Shown: piece by piece, positions 35,166-43,067 of the stretch
Position numbering within the stretch: position 1 is the first letter of the stretch
Layout of the letters: every line of letters starts with the position of its first letter
Origin: Streptomyces sp. NBC_00249
GTDB taxonomy: Bacteria; Actinomycetota; Actinomycetes; Streptomycetales; Streptomycetaceae
Assembly (NCBI RefSeq): GCF_026342355.1
Contig: NZ_JAPEMV010000005.1
Coordinates: forward strand, 434,001 to 498,000
Length of the DNA: 64,000 nucleotides
Reading direction: 5' to 3'
Notes under the pieces: generated by a model
Told to the model about the DNA's origin: nothing
Databases searched by the model: none
The model's input: the letters and a program-made list of their open reading frames with translations, nothing else
Translations under genes and position numbers: made by a program

Positions 35166-35201
35166 ACATCCGCTACCGCCCGGCCAGGGCAGGGGCAGGG
35201 G

Positions 35202-35891
35202 TCAGGCGGTGCCCAGCCAGGTGCCCACCGCGTAGGTGACGGCCATGGCCAGGGCCCCGCCGAGGACGTTGCGCAGGACCGCCCGCCCCACCGGCGCCCC
35301 ACCCAGCCGCGCGCTGAGCACCCCGCACAGCGTGAGCGCACAAAGCACCGCCCCCACCGTGACCGGCACCCGCCCCGAAGCCCCCGGCAGGACGATCGCG
35401 AGCAGCGGCAGCACCGCCCCCACCGTGAAGGCGACCAGGCTGGCGAGCGCCGCGTGCCACGGGTTCGCCAGTTCGTCGGGCTCGATGCCCAGTTCCACCC
35501 GCGCGTGCGCCCGCAGCGCGTCCCGTTCGGTGAGCTGCTCGGCCGCTTCCCGGGCCACCGCGTGGTCGAGGCCCCGCCCCATGAGCAGGCCGGTGAGTTC
35601 GTCGAGCTCCGCTTCCGGCTCCGCCGCGAGCTCCCGCCGTTCCACTTCCAGTGCCGCCCGCTCGGAGTCCCGCTGCGAGCTGACCGACACGTACTCCCCC
35701 GCCGCCATCGACAGGGAGCCCGCCAGGAGGCCGGCCACTCCCGCGGTCAGGATCGCGGTGCGCGAGGTGGTGGCTCCGGCCACGCCCACGACCAGGCCGG
35801 CCGTCGAGATGATCCCGTCGTTGGCGCCGAGGACCCCGGCGCGCAGCCAGTTCAGCCGGGTGCTGATGGCGGCGCTCTGCGTGTCCGTCAC
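35202..35891 (-). CDS. VIT1/CCC1-family transporter
   Basis: 229 residues. The VIT-family pattern is clear: RLNWLRAGVLGANDGIISTAGLVVG in the first helix, GEYVSVSSQRDSE after the second, a cytosolic helical hairpin rich in Glu, and three C-terminal helices. Members move Fe2+ or Mn2+ across membranes. The GTG at 35889-35891 (VTDTQSAAI) is the start that leaves the first helix intact. It is divergent from the phosphatase gene with only 76 bp between. Confidence 0.9.
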   Translation of the reverse strand: MTDTQSAAISTRLNWLRAGVLGANDGIISTAGLVVGVAGATTSRTAILTAGVAGLLAGSLSMAAGEYVSVSSQRDSERAALEVERRELAAEPEAELDELTGLLMGRGLDHAVAREAAEQLTERDALRAHARVELGIEPDELANPWHAALASLVAFTVGAVLPLLAIVLPGASGRVPVTVGAVLCALTLCGVLSARLGGAPVGRAVLRNVLGGALAMAVTYAVGTWLGTA

Positions 35892-35967
35892 GGGACCACT
35901 GTGGGGGTCCGCGCCCGGCAGGGCCACCCGGCGTGCGCGGCCACCGCCGCCGTACCAGGGTGGAGGG

Positions 35968-37068
35968 GTGAGACGCGGACGGCAGGATCCGGGCTGGCTG
36001 CACGGGGCGCCGCCACCGCGGTGGGCCCGGTTCGCGCCCGCGGTGGCCATGGCGGTGCTCTGCTTCGCCCAGTGGCTGACGCCGGGGAACATCGAGCTGG
36101 GCTATTTCCTGGCCGCCCTGCCCGCCGTGGCCGCGTTCTCGTACGGGGCTCCCGGCACCGCCGTCTTCGCCGCCGCCGTGCTGCTGCTGCTCGGGGTGCC
36201 TGAGCTCGGTGTCGGGCACGCCCAGGGCTCGGACCTGGCCACGGTGGCCACCGTGGGCCTGCTCAGCGTGGTGATCGCCTGGGTGCGGCGGCGCCGGGAC
36301 GCCCAGCTGGTCAGCGTCCGCACGGTCGCCGAGGCGGCCCAGCTGGCGGTGCTGCCGCCCGTGCCGGAGCGGGTGGGTCCGGTGCGCTGCGCCGGCCTCT
36401 ACCGGGCGGCGCAGGTCGGCACGCTGGTCGGCGGCGACCTGTACGACGTACGGGCCGGGCCGTACGGGGTGCGGGCGGTGGTCGCGGACGTGCAGGGGCA
36501 CGGGCTGACGGCGGTCGGGACGGTGGTCGCGCTGCTCGGCGCCTTCCGGGAGGCGGTCCTGGACGATCCGGAGCTGGCGGCGGTCGCGGCCCGGCTGGAC
36601 CGGCGGCTGGCGGCGGACTCGGCGGCGAACTCCAGCCCGGAACTGTTCGCGACGGCGGTGCTGCTGGAGTTCCCGCCGGGCCTGGACCTCGTACGCATCG
36701 TGGCGTGCGGGCACCCGCCGGTGCTGCTGCTACGGGACTTCGCGGCCTCGGAGGTGAAGACGGAGCCGGGCCCTCCGCTGGGCCTGGGGCTCGGCCGGCC
36801 GGCCCTCCCGGCCGTGACGGAGCTCCCGCTGCTGCCCGGCGACCGGCTCCTCGCCTACACCGACGGGGTGACCGAGGCGCGGGACTCCTCGGGCCACTTC
36901 TACCCGCTCGCCACCCGCGTCCCGGTCCTCGCGGGCGACGCGGCGGGCCTGGTCCCGGCGGTCTGGCAGGACCTCGCGGCCTTCACCCGGGGCGGCCCGC
37001 GCGACGACGTGGCCCTGCTGATGCTGTCCCTCGAACAGCGGTTGTCCGGCGGGCCGCGCGGTCCCTAG
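35968..37068 (+). CDS. SpoIIE-type PP2C Ser/Thr phosphatase, membrane-anchored
   Basis: 366 residues. Three or four hydrophobic helices at the N-terminus (about 20-115) are followed by a PP2C-like SpoIIE domain with metal-binding acids in GGDLYDVRAG, VADVQGHG, AYTDGVTEARD and RDDVALLML. There is no GAF/PAS domain. Such phosphatases usually act on anti-anti-sigma factors. The GTG at 35968 is weakly supported because GGAGG is only two bases away; an internal Met 34 codons later is possible. Confidence 0.88.
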   Translation: MRRGRQDPGWLHGAPPPRWARFAPAVAMAVLCFAQWLTPGNIELGYFLAALPAVAAFSYGAPGTAVFAAAVLLLLGVPELGVGHAQGSDLATVATVGLLSVVIAWVRRRRDAQLVSVRTVAEAAQLAVLPPVPERVGPVRCAGLYRAAQVGTLVGGDLYDVRAGPYGVRAVVADVQGHGLTAVGTVVALLGAFREAVLDDPELAAVAARLDRRLAADSAANSSPELFATAVLLEFPPGLDLVRIVACGHPPVLLLRDFAASEVKTEPGPPLGLGLGRPALPAVTELPLLPGDRLLAYTDGVTEARDSSGHFYPLATRVPVLAGDAAGLVPAVWQDLAAFTRGGPRDDVALLMLSLEQRLSGGPRGP

Positions 37069-37120
37069 ATTCACGGGGCATGCACTGCGCGTCCTCGTCC
37101 CGACACCCGTGGGAGCCGCC

Positions 37121-38026
37121 ATGTCCATGCCGATGCTGCTGATCAGGGGAACCTTCCGCGCGAAGGGCTCCAAACCCGATGGCGACACCATCTCCTTCAC
37201 ACCGGACGACGTGACCGACTGGAGGCGCGTACCCGGTCCCAGGCCGGTCGTACCGAGGACGGGCGGCAACGCCCCCATCCGCCTGGAAGGCATCGACGCA
37301 CTGGAACTCCACTACGGCCTCGACGACTCGCCCTCGGGGGTGCAGCACCAGCCCCTGCCCCAGGCCCGCGCGGCCTCCGACGCGCTCCTGAAGGCGATCG
37401 GCTTCACCGACTTCACCCGGGACGAAGCGACCGAGACCATCACCAGCACCACTCCCGAGGTCGTGAAGGGCTACATCCTCACGCACGGCGCCGACCTCTT
37501 CGGCCGGTGCGTCGCCCTGATCGGCCACGAGTTCCAGCCGGCCTTCAACGGCTACGAGGTCGAGCTGGAGGAGGAGCAGCTGAAGAGGACCGCCAACTAC
37601 CAGCTGGTCGAACAGGGCATGGCCTACCCGACCTACTACAGCACCTTCCCCGAGCGCCTGCGCGCCTCCCTCACCGCCGCGGCCGAGGCGGCGCGGGCCG
37701 CCAGGAAGGGCGTGTGGGAGAAGGACACGACCCTCAGCGGCACCAAGATCTGCGGACTGACCTCGCTGACCGCCGACGACGGGGCCGTGATCCTGCCCAA
37801 GCTGTTCCGCCGACTGAAGGACTACCTGGACCTCAACCCGACGGACCCCTCCCTGTCCTGCTTCCGCGCCTACCTGGCAGGGGCCTCCGAGGACCGGTTC
37901 TTCATCCCGGGGAGGCCCGAGCTGCTCAGCGGCCTGCACCACGTCGTCGAGGTCACCACCGGGGTCACCGATCACAGTGTGCGGATGACACACGGGCCGA
38001 CGGAGATTGTCTTCGAGGAGCGGTGA
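37121..38026 (+). CDS. SNase-like (thermonuclease-related) protein
   Basis: 301 residues. Motifs suggest a staphylococcal-nuclease fold: an acidic GDTISF near residue 22, RLEGIDALELH near 54 and ARAARKGVWEKD near 190. The interval between them is longer than in a plain SNase domain, and the usual catalytic Arg/Glu pattern is only partly visible, so activity is uncertain. No signal peptide. Start ATG at 37121 has GGGAG upstream. Similar proteins are widespread in Streptomyces as putative nucleases. Confidence 0.72.
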   Translation: MSMPMLLIRGTFRAKGSKPDGDTISFTPDDVTDWRRVPGPRPVVPRTGGNAPIRLEGIDALELHYGLDDSPSGVQHQPLPQARAASDALLKAIGFTDFTRDEATETITSTTPEVVKGYILTHGADLFGRCVALIGHEFQPAFNGYEVELEEEQLKRTANYQLVEQGMAYPTYYSTFPERLRASLTAAAEAARAARKGVWEKDTTLSGTKICGLTSLTADDGAVILPKLFRRLKDYLDLNPTDPSLSCFRAYLAGASEDRFFIPGRPELLSGLHHVVEVTTGVTDHSVRMTHGPTEIVFEER

Positions 38027-38090
38027 GGTGAGGTGAGGCCGGCCGGCTGACAGCTCCAGCTGCCGGCCGGCCGGCCACCTGGCCGACGCG

Positions 38091-38348
38091 TCAGCCGGTG
38101 CTGGCCGTGATGAAGGCCCGGACCATCTTGCAGGTGAGGTTCGACGGCCGGTGGATGCCCACCCGCACCGCCATCGTCCGTATCTTGCGGTTGGTCGCGC
38201 GCTTGGCGTCGTAGGTCCCGGTGTCGAGCAGGGAAATCGCCAGCCGCATCGCCTTCAGGCGGCGGTTGTGGCTCTCGTACCACTCGCGGGGCAGACCCGC
38301 GGGCAGCGGCTTCTTCCTCGGCATCACAATGATCGCGGCAGCGGCCAT
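38091..38348 (-). CDS. Small basic hypothetical protein (85 aa)
   Basis: No family recognised. The product is basic and helical-looking (SHNRRLKAMRLAISLLDTG, KRATNRKIRTMAVRVG). GGGAGG lies 7 bases before the ATG at 38346-38348, which supports this start over the internal Met at residue 9. It converges on the SNase-like gene. A DNA-binding role is possible from charge alone. Confidence 0.6.
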   Translation of the reverse strand: MAAAAIIVMPRKKPLPAGLPREWYESHNRRLKAMRLAISLLDTGTYDAKRATNRKIRTMAVRVGIHRPSNLTCKMVRAFITASTG

Positions 38349-38454
38349 CTACAGCCTCCCAAACGGTAGTTGGCTTCCTGTCGTTCTCCTTCGATTTTAC
38401 CGGGGGGCACTGACAAAAGCCCTGGCCGGGCGGAGTCCGCCTAACCTTGCGGGC

Positions 38455-38826
38455 ATGGAGATCTGGATCAATCCCGCCTGTTCGAAGTGCCGCGCCGCGC
38501 TGACCCTGCTCGACGCGGAGAACGCCGAGTACACCGTGCGCCGCTACCTGGAGGACGTACCGTCCGAGGCCGAGATCCGCGAGGTGCTGGGGCGCCTCGG
38601 GCTGGAGCCCTGGGACATCACGCGCACCTCCGACCCCCTCGCGAAGGAGACCGGCGTACGGGAGCTGCCGCGCGAGGCGACCGAGGGGGCCCGGCAGCGC
38701 TGGATCACCCACCTGGCCGCCCACCCGAAGCTGATCCAGCGCCCGATCATCACCGCCGAGGACGGCACCGCCGTCATCGCCCGCACGGACGAGGCCGTCC
38801 GCGAGGCCCTGTCCCGCAAGGGCTGA
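38455..38826 (+). CDS. ArsC-family reductase
   Basis: 123 residues of the glutaredoxin-coupled ArsC/YffB family. The active-site Cys is in NPACSKCRAAL near residue 9, with LGLEPWDITRT and IQRPIITAEDGTAVIART, the conserved Arg-Pro region. Such proteins reduce arsenate or act as related thiol oxidoreductases. No arsenic-resistance genes are near, so the arsenic role is not certain. Single gene, followed by a hairpin at 38956. Confidence 0.88.
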   Translation: MEIWINPACSKCRAALTLLDAENAEYTVRRYLEDVPSEAEIREVLGRLGLEPWDITRTSDPLAKETGVRELPREATEGARQRWITHLAAHPKLIQRPIITAEDGTAVIARTDEAVREALSRKG

Positions 38827-38955
38827 GGGCGGGGCTGGGGGCTGGGGCCCCGGCGAGCAGGCCCGTGGAAAGCAGGGCCGGTCCGTGGACGAGGCGTATC
38901 CGACGCGTGGTGATCTCCATGTCCCCAGGTTTGCCGCGCGCGCCGCGCGTCCAAG

Positions 38956-38988
38956 AGCCGCTGCTTCCGGGCTCCGGAAGCAGCGGCT
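38956..38988. terminator. Perfect 15-bp hairpin
   Basis: AGCCGCTGCTTCCGG pairs exactly with its complement around GCT. It ends the ArsC-like transcript and also abuts the stop of the hydrolase remnant. Confidence 0.8.
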
Positions 38989-39254
38989 ATCCCCCGCCGG
39001 CGGCCAGGAACGCGGCGACCTCCCCGGCCGCCGCCAGGGGCAGCGCGTGGTGCGACACGTGGGGCAGTACGTCGACCCGCGCGCCCGGCAGCGCCGCCCG
39101 CGCGGCGCGCGCCACGCGGGCGGGGTCGTGGCACCGGGCACCCCCGGCGACGAGGACGTCGACCCGCGTCCCCCGCAGCCCGGCCGGGTCGGGGCGGGGC
39201 CCGGTGACCGGCCGGACGGTGGGAAAGCCGGCCGTCCGCTCCTGGAGCAGCACC
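38987..39254 (-). pseudogene. C-terminal remnant of an alpha/beta hydrolase
   Basis: The last ~85 codons read like the end of an alpha/beta hydrolase: VDVLVAGGARCHDPARV (acid-containing strand) and VLPHVSHHALPL (catalytic His), then GEVAAFLAAGGG and a stop. Upstream of about 39254 similarity stops. The frame runs on into unrelated sequence, and there is no lid, nucleophile elbow or start. I call it a truncated relic created by the same deletion that cut the MarR remnant next to it. Confidence 0.65.
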
Positions 39255-39450
39255 CGCGACACCCACGACCGGCGCCGCATCCTCCTGCACGTCCGGCCGG
39301 AAGCGGTCCGCCTGGGCCAGGAGTTCTTCGGCCCGTCGATCACCGCCCTGCTCGAAGCCCTCGCCCCCCCTCTCCCCCGCCGAACGGAACACGATCCGCA
39401 AGTTCCTGACGACGGCCCACGAAACCTTCGCGCCGGGCCGGGAGAGCTGA
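39255..39450 (+). pseudogene. C-terminal remnant of a MarR-family regulator, frameshifted
   Basis: From 39255 the frame reads RDTHDRRRILLHVRPEAVRLGQ, which matches the wing and following helix of MarR proteins. After ALLEALAP it breaks at a run of seven C (39364-39370) and continues one frame over as PLSPAERNTIRKFLTTAHE, ending with a stop at 39448-39450. Six C would restore the frame. The DNA-recognition half is missing. It abuts the hydrolase remnant head to head. Confidence 0.65.
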
Positions 39451-39497
39451 ACGGAGGCGCCGCCGGATCCACCCTCGGGCGGTCTCAGGGAGGGGTT

Positions 39498-39644
39498 GGG
39501 GCTTTCCCGTCAGTCTCATCGTCCTTCCGGGTCGGGCCGGCCTGTCAAGGGCGCTCCCTTCGGTCGCGTCGCTTCGCGATGGCCTTCGGCCACCCTTGAC
39601 AGACCGTCCCGCCCCGGAAAAACGAAGACTGCCGGGAAACCCCC
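39498..39644. repeat. 147-bp foldback of copy C
   Basis: Same architecture and length as copies A and B. The mini-hairpin that is AC-TGC-GT in copy A is CC-TTC-GG here, a paired change. Confidence 0.88.
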
Positions 39645-39818
39645 AAAGAAACGGGACGGGGCGGAGAGAGGGAGGGGCGGGTCAGTCAGGGAGGGGCGGG
39701 CTACCTTCGGCCGCCATCCACCCATCCAGGCATCTCAAAGTCCCTTTCCGAACCAAGGCGCGGCCCTACCCGCACGAAATGACGACCAGACAGCCATCGG
39801 GAGCGGGGAGACGCATCA

Positions 39819-39970
39819 GATCGCTACGCGCTCCTCATTTCTCAGCGTCCGGCGGCCGTCTGGGGCTGGTCAGAAGCCGCCGACGATCGCTACGCGCTTC
39901 TCGCATCTCAGCGACTGGCGGCCGTCTTGGGCTGGGCATAGACCGCCCACGATCACCTACGCGCTTCTCA
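39819..39970. repeat. 66-bp tandem repeat, 2.3 units, inside copy C
   Basis: GATCGCTACGCGCT begins units at 39819 and 39885, and a third truncated unit (GATCACCTACGCGCTTCTC) begins at 39951. Each full unit includes CTCAGCG, GGCGGCCGTCT and GGGCTGG. Copies A, B and D have one unit only. Confidence 0.85.
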
Positions 39971-40900
39971 GAGGGCGAGGGTGGCGAGGTGCTGGTGGAG
40001 GGTCTGGTGTCCTTCCGGGGTGGGGTGGACGCCGTCTACGAGGAGTTCGGGCTTCTCGTGGAGCGGGTCCCACATGTCGAGGTAGTCGACGTGGTTCTCG
40101 TCGCACCAGGTCCGCAGGGACTCGCGCAGGGCCAGTGCTCGCGCCTGGGTGAACCGCAGGCCCTCGTAGTCGTTGGTGCGTTCCTCGTCGAGCCATGCCG
40201 GCCCCATGACGACGAGTCGCGCGTTGTAGTCGTGGGCGGTGGCGGCCAGCGAGGCGAGGCTGGCCTCGATGTGCGCCAGTCCGTCGACGTCCGGGGTGGC
40301 GAGCGGCACGGCGCTGTCGTTGATACCTGCGGCGAGGAGGAGGGTGTCGGGCCGGCGAGGAGCCATCAGCGCGGGTGTCTGCTCGGCCACGTCGGCCAGG
40401 GTGCTGCCGGGTATGGCCAGGTTGAAGACCCGGTGGTCGATCTCGTTCCCGGCGATGTGGGCGGCCGCCAGGTGGGCCGCCCATCCTCCCTGCGGATCGC
40501 AGCGGCCGTAGGCGATGCTGTCGCCCACGATCACGATGCGCGCCGCCGACCGCATCGGCTTCGCGTCCAGGTAGGCCCAGGCACTCTCCCCGGAGGAGAG
40601 GACCACCCGCCGGCGGGCGTAGTCGTCGACCTCGTAGGCATCGGCCGCAGCGAGGTCCTCGTCGGTGAGGTGCAGGACGACACCCTCGACGACAGCACCG
40701 AGCTTGCGCTCCAGGGTCAGGTGTACGTCAAGGCCGCTGGCGGCGATCACGGCCGGGTCGGTGATCGGCTGCGGCCTCGTCGTATAGCCGGCCAGCGACG
40801 CGGGAGCGCTGGGCACGGCCTGGCCGAAGAGGGCGATCTGGACCTTGCGGTCCATCAGCGTGCCGAAGGAGAACAGGATGTGTGGGCGCGACTCGGTCAC
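39968..40900 (-). CDS. Gamma-glutamylcyclotransferase-like / GDSL esterase fusion, island 2
   Basis: 310 residues. Residues about 8-115 look like a gamma-glutamylcyclotransferase (AIG2-like) domain: LFSFGTLMDRKVQIALFG and EVVDDYARRRVVL-type segments (here YEVDDYARRRVVL). Residues about 118-308 are an SGNH/GDSL hydrolase with VIVGDSIAYG (catalytic Ser), the Gly of FNLAIPGST, Asn in AAGINDS and DGVHPTPEGH (Asp and His). No signal peptide is seen, so it is probably cytosolic. The GTG start is at 40898-40900. The stop codon lies in the inner edge of repeat C. It is the only cargo gene of island 2 apart from the IS. Confidence 0.8.
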   Translation of the reverse strand: MTESRPHILFSFGTLMDRKVQIALFGQAVPSAPASLAGYTTRPQPITDPAVIAASGLDVHLTLERKLGAVVEGVVLHLTDEDLAAADAYEVDDYARRRVVLSSGESAWAYLDAKPMRSAARIVIVGDSIAYGRCDPQGGWAAHLAAAHIAGNEIDHRVFNLAIPGSTLADVAEQTPALMAPRRPDTLLLAAGINDSAVPLATPDVDGLAHIEASLASLAATAHDYNARLVVMGPAWLDEERTNDYEGLRFTQARALALRESLRTWCDENHVDYLDMWDPLHEKPELLVDGVHPTPEGHQTLHQHLATLAL

Positions 40901-40966
40901 TGTGAGCTACGTGGCCTTTCTACCAGGAACGATCACCTCACCCTAACGGCCCACCTGTCGCCCTCT

Positions 40967-40997
40967 TCCCAGCCCCAGACGGACCGCAGGCGCTGAG
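40967..40997. repeat. Copy D, inner fragment cut off by the IS
   Basis: CCCAGCCCCAGACGGACC and the following bases are the reverse complement of the inner unit of copy C. The sequence resumes directly at 42580 once the IS and one target duplicate are removed. Confidence 0.8.
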
Positions 40998-42579
40998 CTT
41001 GATCTTTAACCTCGCTGTTGTTTCAAGAGGACATGTTCGGTGAGGGTTTCGGGTCGCTTCACGGTCTTTCCGGGCTCGTGGCGTGGTGCTGGCCTGCGGT
41101 TTTTGGAGCCGGGTGGGCGTCCGGGGCCGGGCCGTGTGGGTCTTGGCACACCTGCGGGACGGGGGGTCTTCGCGCGGAGGTGGCGGAACCCCCGGCGGAC
41201 GCGTGCGGGGGTGAGCCGGCGGGGCTCGGCGGGCCGTTCCCAGGGGCGGCGGAGGTCCTCGGCGAGCGGTCGGGCGAGGCGGAGCTGGGTGTGGGCGGCA
41301 ATGATCAGCCAGGTCCACAGGTCGGCGGTGTGCGGGTCTCGGACCTTCGGGACGGTCCAGCCGAGGGTCTGCTTGAACAGCCGGAAAGTGTGCTCGAGAT
41401 CGAAACGCCGGAGGAACGACTGCCAGCGCAGGTCGACGTCCCCGCCTGTCATCCCGGTCTTAGAGGACCACAGCCAGACCGGTTTCGGGTCGCGGTCGCC
41501 GGGCAGGCGCTCGACCTTCAGTCGGATCAATGTGCCATGGATCAGCGGGAGTTCACCGCAGTGGTCAAGCCAGGGGCCACGGGCCTGAAGGCGGGGGTGC
41601 ATGCTGTCCCAGGCGAAGGTTTCGGCCCGGCCGTAGCGGGTGGTGTCGCAGGTCGTTGCCTGGTCGGGGGTGTGCCAGGAGTTCGACTTCGAGAAGGTGA
41701 GCACGCCGCCGTGCTTGCGGGGCTGCCCACCGCGCGGGGTGGAACGGCGCGGGCCTGCGTCGCGGAGCATGACCCGGTCCGAGCGCAGTCGGCCGACCAG
41801 CTCGACGGGCAGGTCCGCCAGTACGTAGGCGAGGCGGGTGACGTCGTAGCCGGAGTCCACGACGATGAGAATGTCCGGGTCGCCGGGCTTCCACTGGCCG
41901 GCCCGCAGGAGCCGGCCGACGACCTCGCGGAGCTGGCCGGCGGTTACCGCGGTGGCGTCGTCGGTCGGGCCCAGGCGGATCGCGTCGAGCACGGCGGTCC
42001 ACGAGGTGCGTCCTGTCTCCAGGGCGGCGACGAAGGAATAGGGCCAGCCGGGGATCATCTGGTCAGCACTGCGACCTCGCCCGTATACGTGGCAGAACAG
42101 CAGGTCCGGGCTGGTGGGCGCGTCGGGCCGCAGCCAGTTGCTCACGTCGACCGCGAGGACGATCCGCCCGTCGGCCGCCCTCGGCAGCGGCGTCGAGGCC
42201 AGCAGTCTGCGCAGGCGGCGCGGCTCCAGCCAGCCGTGGTTGACCGCGTCGTACATCGCTCCATGCCCGCGCCGATGCTCGGCCGTCAGCGTCAGCTCGA
42301 CCAGTGACCTGACCGGCCCGTCAGTGCACAGCACCGCGTCGGTGAGCTCGAAGAGCGCATCCGCACGGGCATACAGGCACTCGTAAAACGCAACACGAAA
42401 GCGGGACAGAACACCCAACGCCTCGACGGCGGGAACATCGACAGGGAAACTCATCCTCAGCGGCCGTTCCTCGACACTTCGTTACTCAACATCTCGAAGC
42501 GTGGAGGGCGGCCGCGTCGCGCGCCCCCGGAAGCGGTAGATCTCAGCAGGTCGGATGACATACAAGGTTAAAGATCAAG
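40998..42579. mobile_element. Insertion sequence (1582 bp) inside repeat D
   Basis: Terminal inverted repeats start CTTGATCTTTAACCT at both ends and are flanked by a 5-bp direct repeat CTGAG (40993-40997 and 42580-42584). Both are visible in the sequence, so the insertion looks recent. It holds one transposase gene whose stop codon lies in the left terminal repeat. It is inserted in the inner part of copy D of the island-boundary repeat. Confidence 0.9.
41006..42454 (-). CDS. DDE-type transposase (NF041680 / IS701-like)
   Basis: 482 residues with a full-length open frame. Begins MSFPVDVPAVEALGVLSRFR; carries acidic catalytic candidates in VLAVDVSNWLRPDA, IVVDSGYDVTRLAYV and FLRRFDLEHTFRLFKQTLGW (last one containing the Glu). 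The C-terminus is basic (RPGPGRPPGSKNRRPAPRH). This matches a transposase group common in Streptomyces. No frameshift, so the element may still be active. Confidence 0.9.
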   Translation of the reverse strand: MSFPVDVPAVEALGVLSRFRVAFYECLYARADALFELTDAVLCTDGPVRSLVELTLTAEHRRGHGAMYDAVNHGWLEPRRLRRLLASTPLPRAADGRIVLAVDVSNWLRPDAPTSPDLLFCHVYGRGRSADQMIPGWPYSFVAALETGRTSWTAVLDAIRLGPTDDATAVTAGQLREVVGRLLRAGQWKPGDPDILIVVDSGYDVTRLAYVLADLPVELVGRLRSDRVMLRDAGPRRSTPRGGQPRKHGGVLTFSKSNSWHTPDQATTCDTTRYGRAETFAWDSMHPRLQARGPWLDHCGELPLIHGTLIRLKVERLPGDRDPKPVWLWSSKTGMTGGDVDLRWQSFLRRFDLEHTFRLFKQTLGWTVPKVRDPHTADLWTWLIIAAHTQLRLARPLAEDLRRPWERPAEPRRLTPARVRRGFRHLRAKTPRPAGVPRPTRPGPGRPPGSKNRRPAPRHEPGKTVKRPETLTEHVLLKQQRG

Positions 42580-42960
42580 CTGAGAAATGAGGAGCGCGTA
42601 GCGATCTGACGCGCCTCCCCGCTCCCGATGGCTGTCTGGTCGTCATTTCGTGCGGGTAGGGCCGCGCCTTGGTGCGGAAAGAGGCTGTGAGCTGGCCGGA
42701 TGGGTGGATGGCGGCCGAAGGCAGCCCGCCCCTCCCTGACGGGGCCGCTCCTCATCCTCTCCGCCCCGTCCCGTTTCTTTGGGGGTTTCCCGGCAGTCTT
42801 CGTTTTTCCGGGGCGGGACGGTCTGTCAAGGGTGGCCGAAGGCCATCGCGAAGCGACGCGACCGAAGGGAGCGCCCTTGACAGGCCGGCCCGACCCGGAA
42901 GGACGATGAGACTGACGGGAAAGCCCCAACCCCTCCCTGAAACCGCCCAAGGGTGGACCG
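42580..42960. repeat. Inverted repeat copy D, right boundary of island 2 (main part)
   Basis: Reverse complement of copy C, beginning at the inner GAGGAGCGCGTAGC motif and ending in the outer GGGAGGGGTT-type arm near 42944. The 147-bp foldback is 42781-42927. The innermost ~30 bp were displaced to 40967-40997 by the IS. Confidence 0.88.
42781..42927. repeat. 147-bp foldback of copy D
   Basis: Same length and design as the other three. Mini-stems GGCC-GAA-GGCC, TCGC-GAA-GCGA and CC-GAA-GG on this strand. Confidence 0.88.
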
Positions 42961-43067
42961 CCACCCCCGCAGCCCCGCCCCGCTTCTTCACCCCGCCCCC
43001 ACCCCCGTACCTCGTAGGGTGACTCCGGACCGGACAGGAACAAACCGCACCAAAGGGACGTCACCCC

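Larger units (their letters stand above)
39469..39975. repeat. Inverted repeat copy C, left boundary of island 2
   Basis: Same core as copy A, starting GGTCTCAGGG at 39481, with the 147-bp foldback at 39498-39644. The inner part is extended by tandem 66-bp units (39819-39970). Its inverted partner is copy D. C and D share diagnostic changes absent from A and B: GGGGCTTTCCC in the outer arm, CCGGGTCGGG, and the CC-TTC-GG mini-stem. The last bases supply the stop codon of the cyclotransferase-GDSL gene. Confidence 0.88.

Noticed and set aside
38544-39401. A 285-codon minus-strand frame over ArsC and the hydrolase scar
   Set aside because: Arg/Gly/Pro-rich shadow that crosses a real gene and a terminator; only the 38987-39254 part in another frame has hydrolase features.
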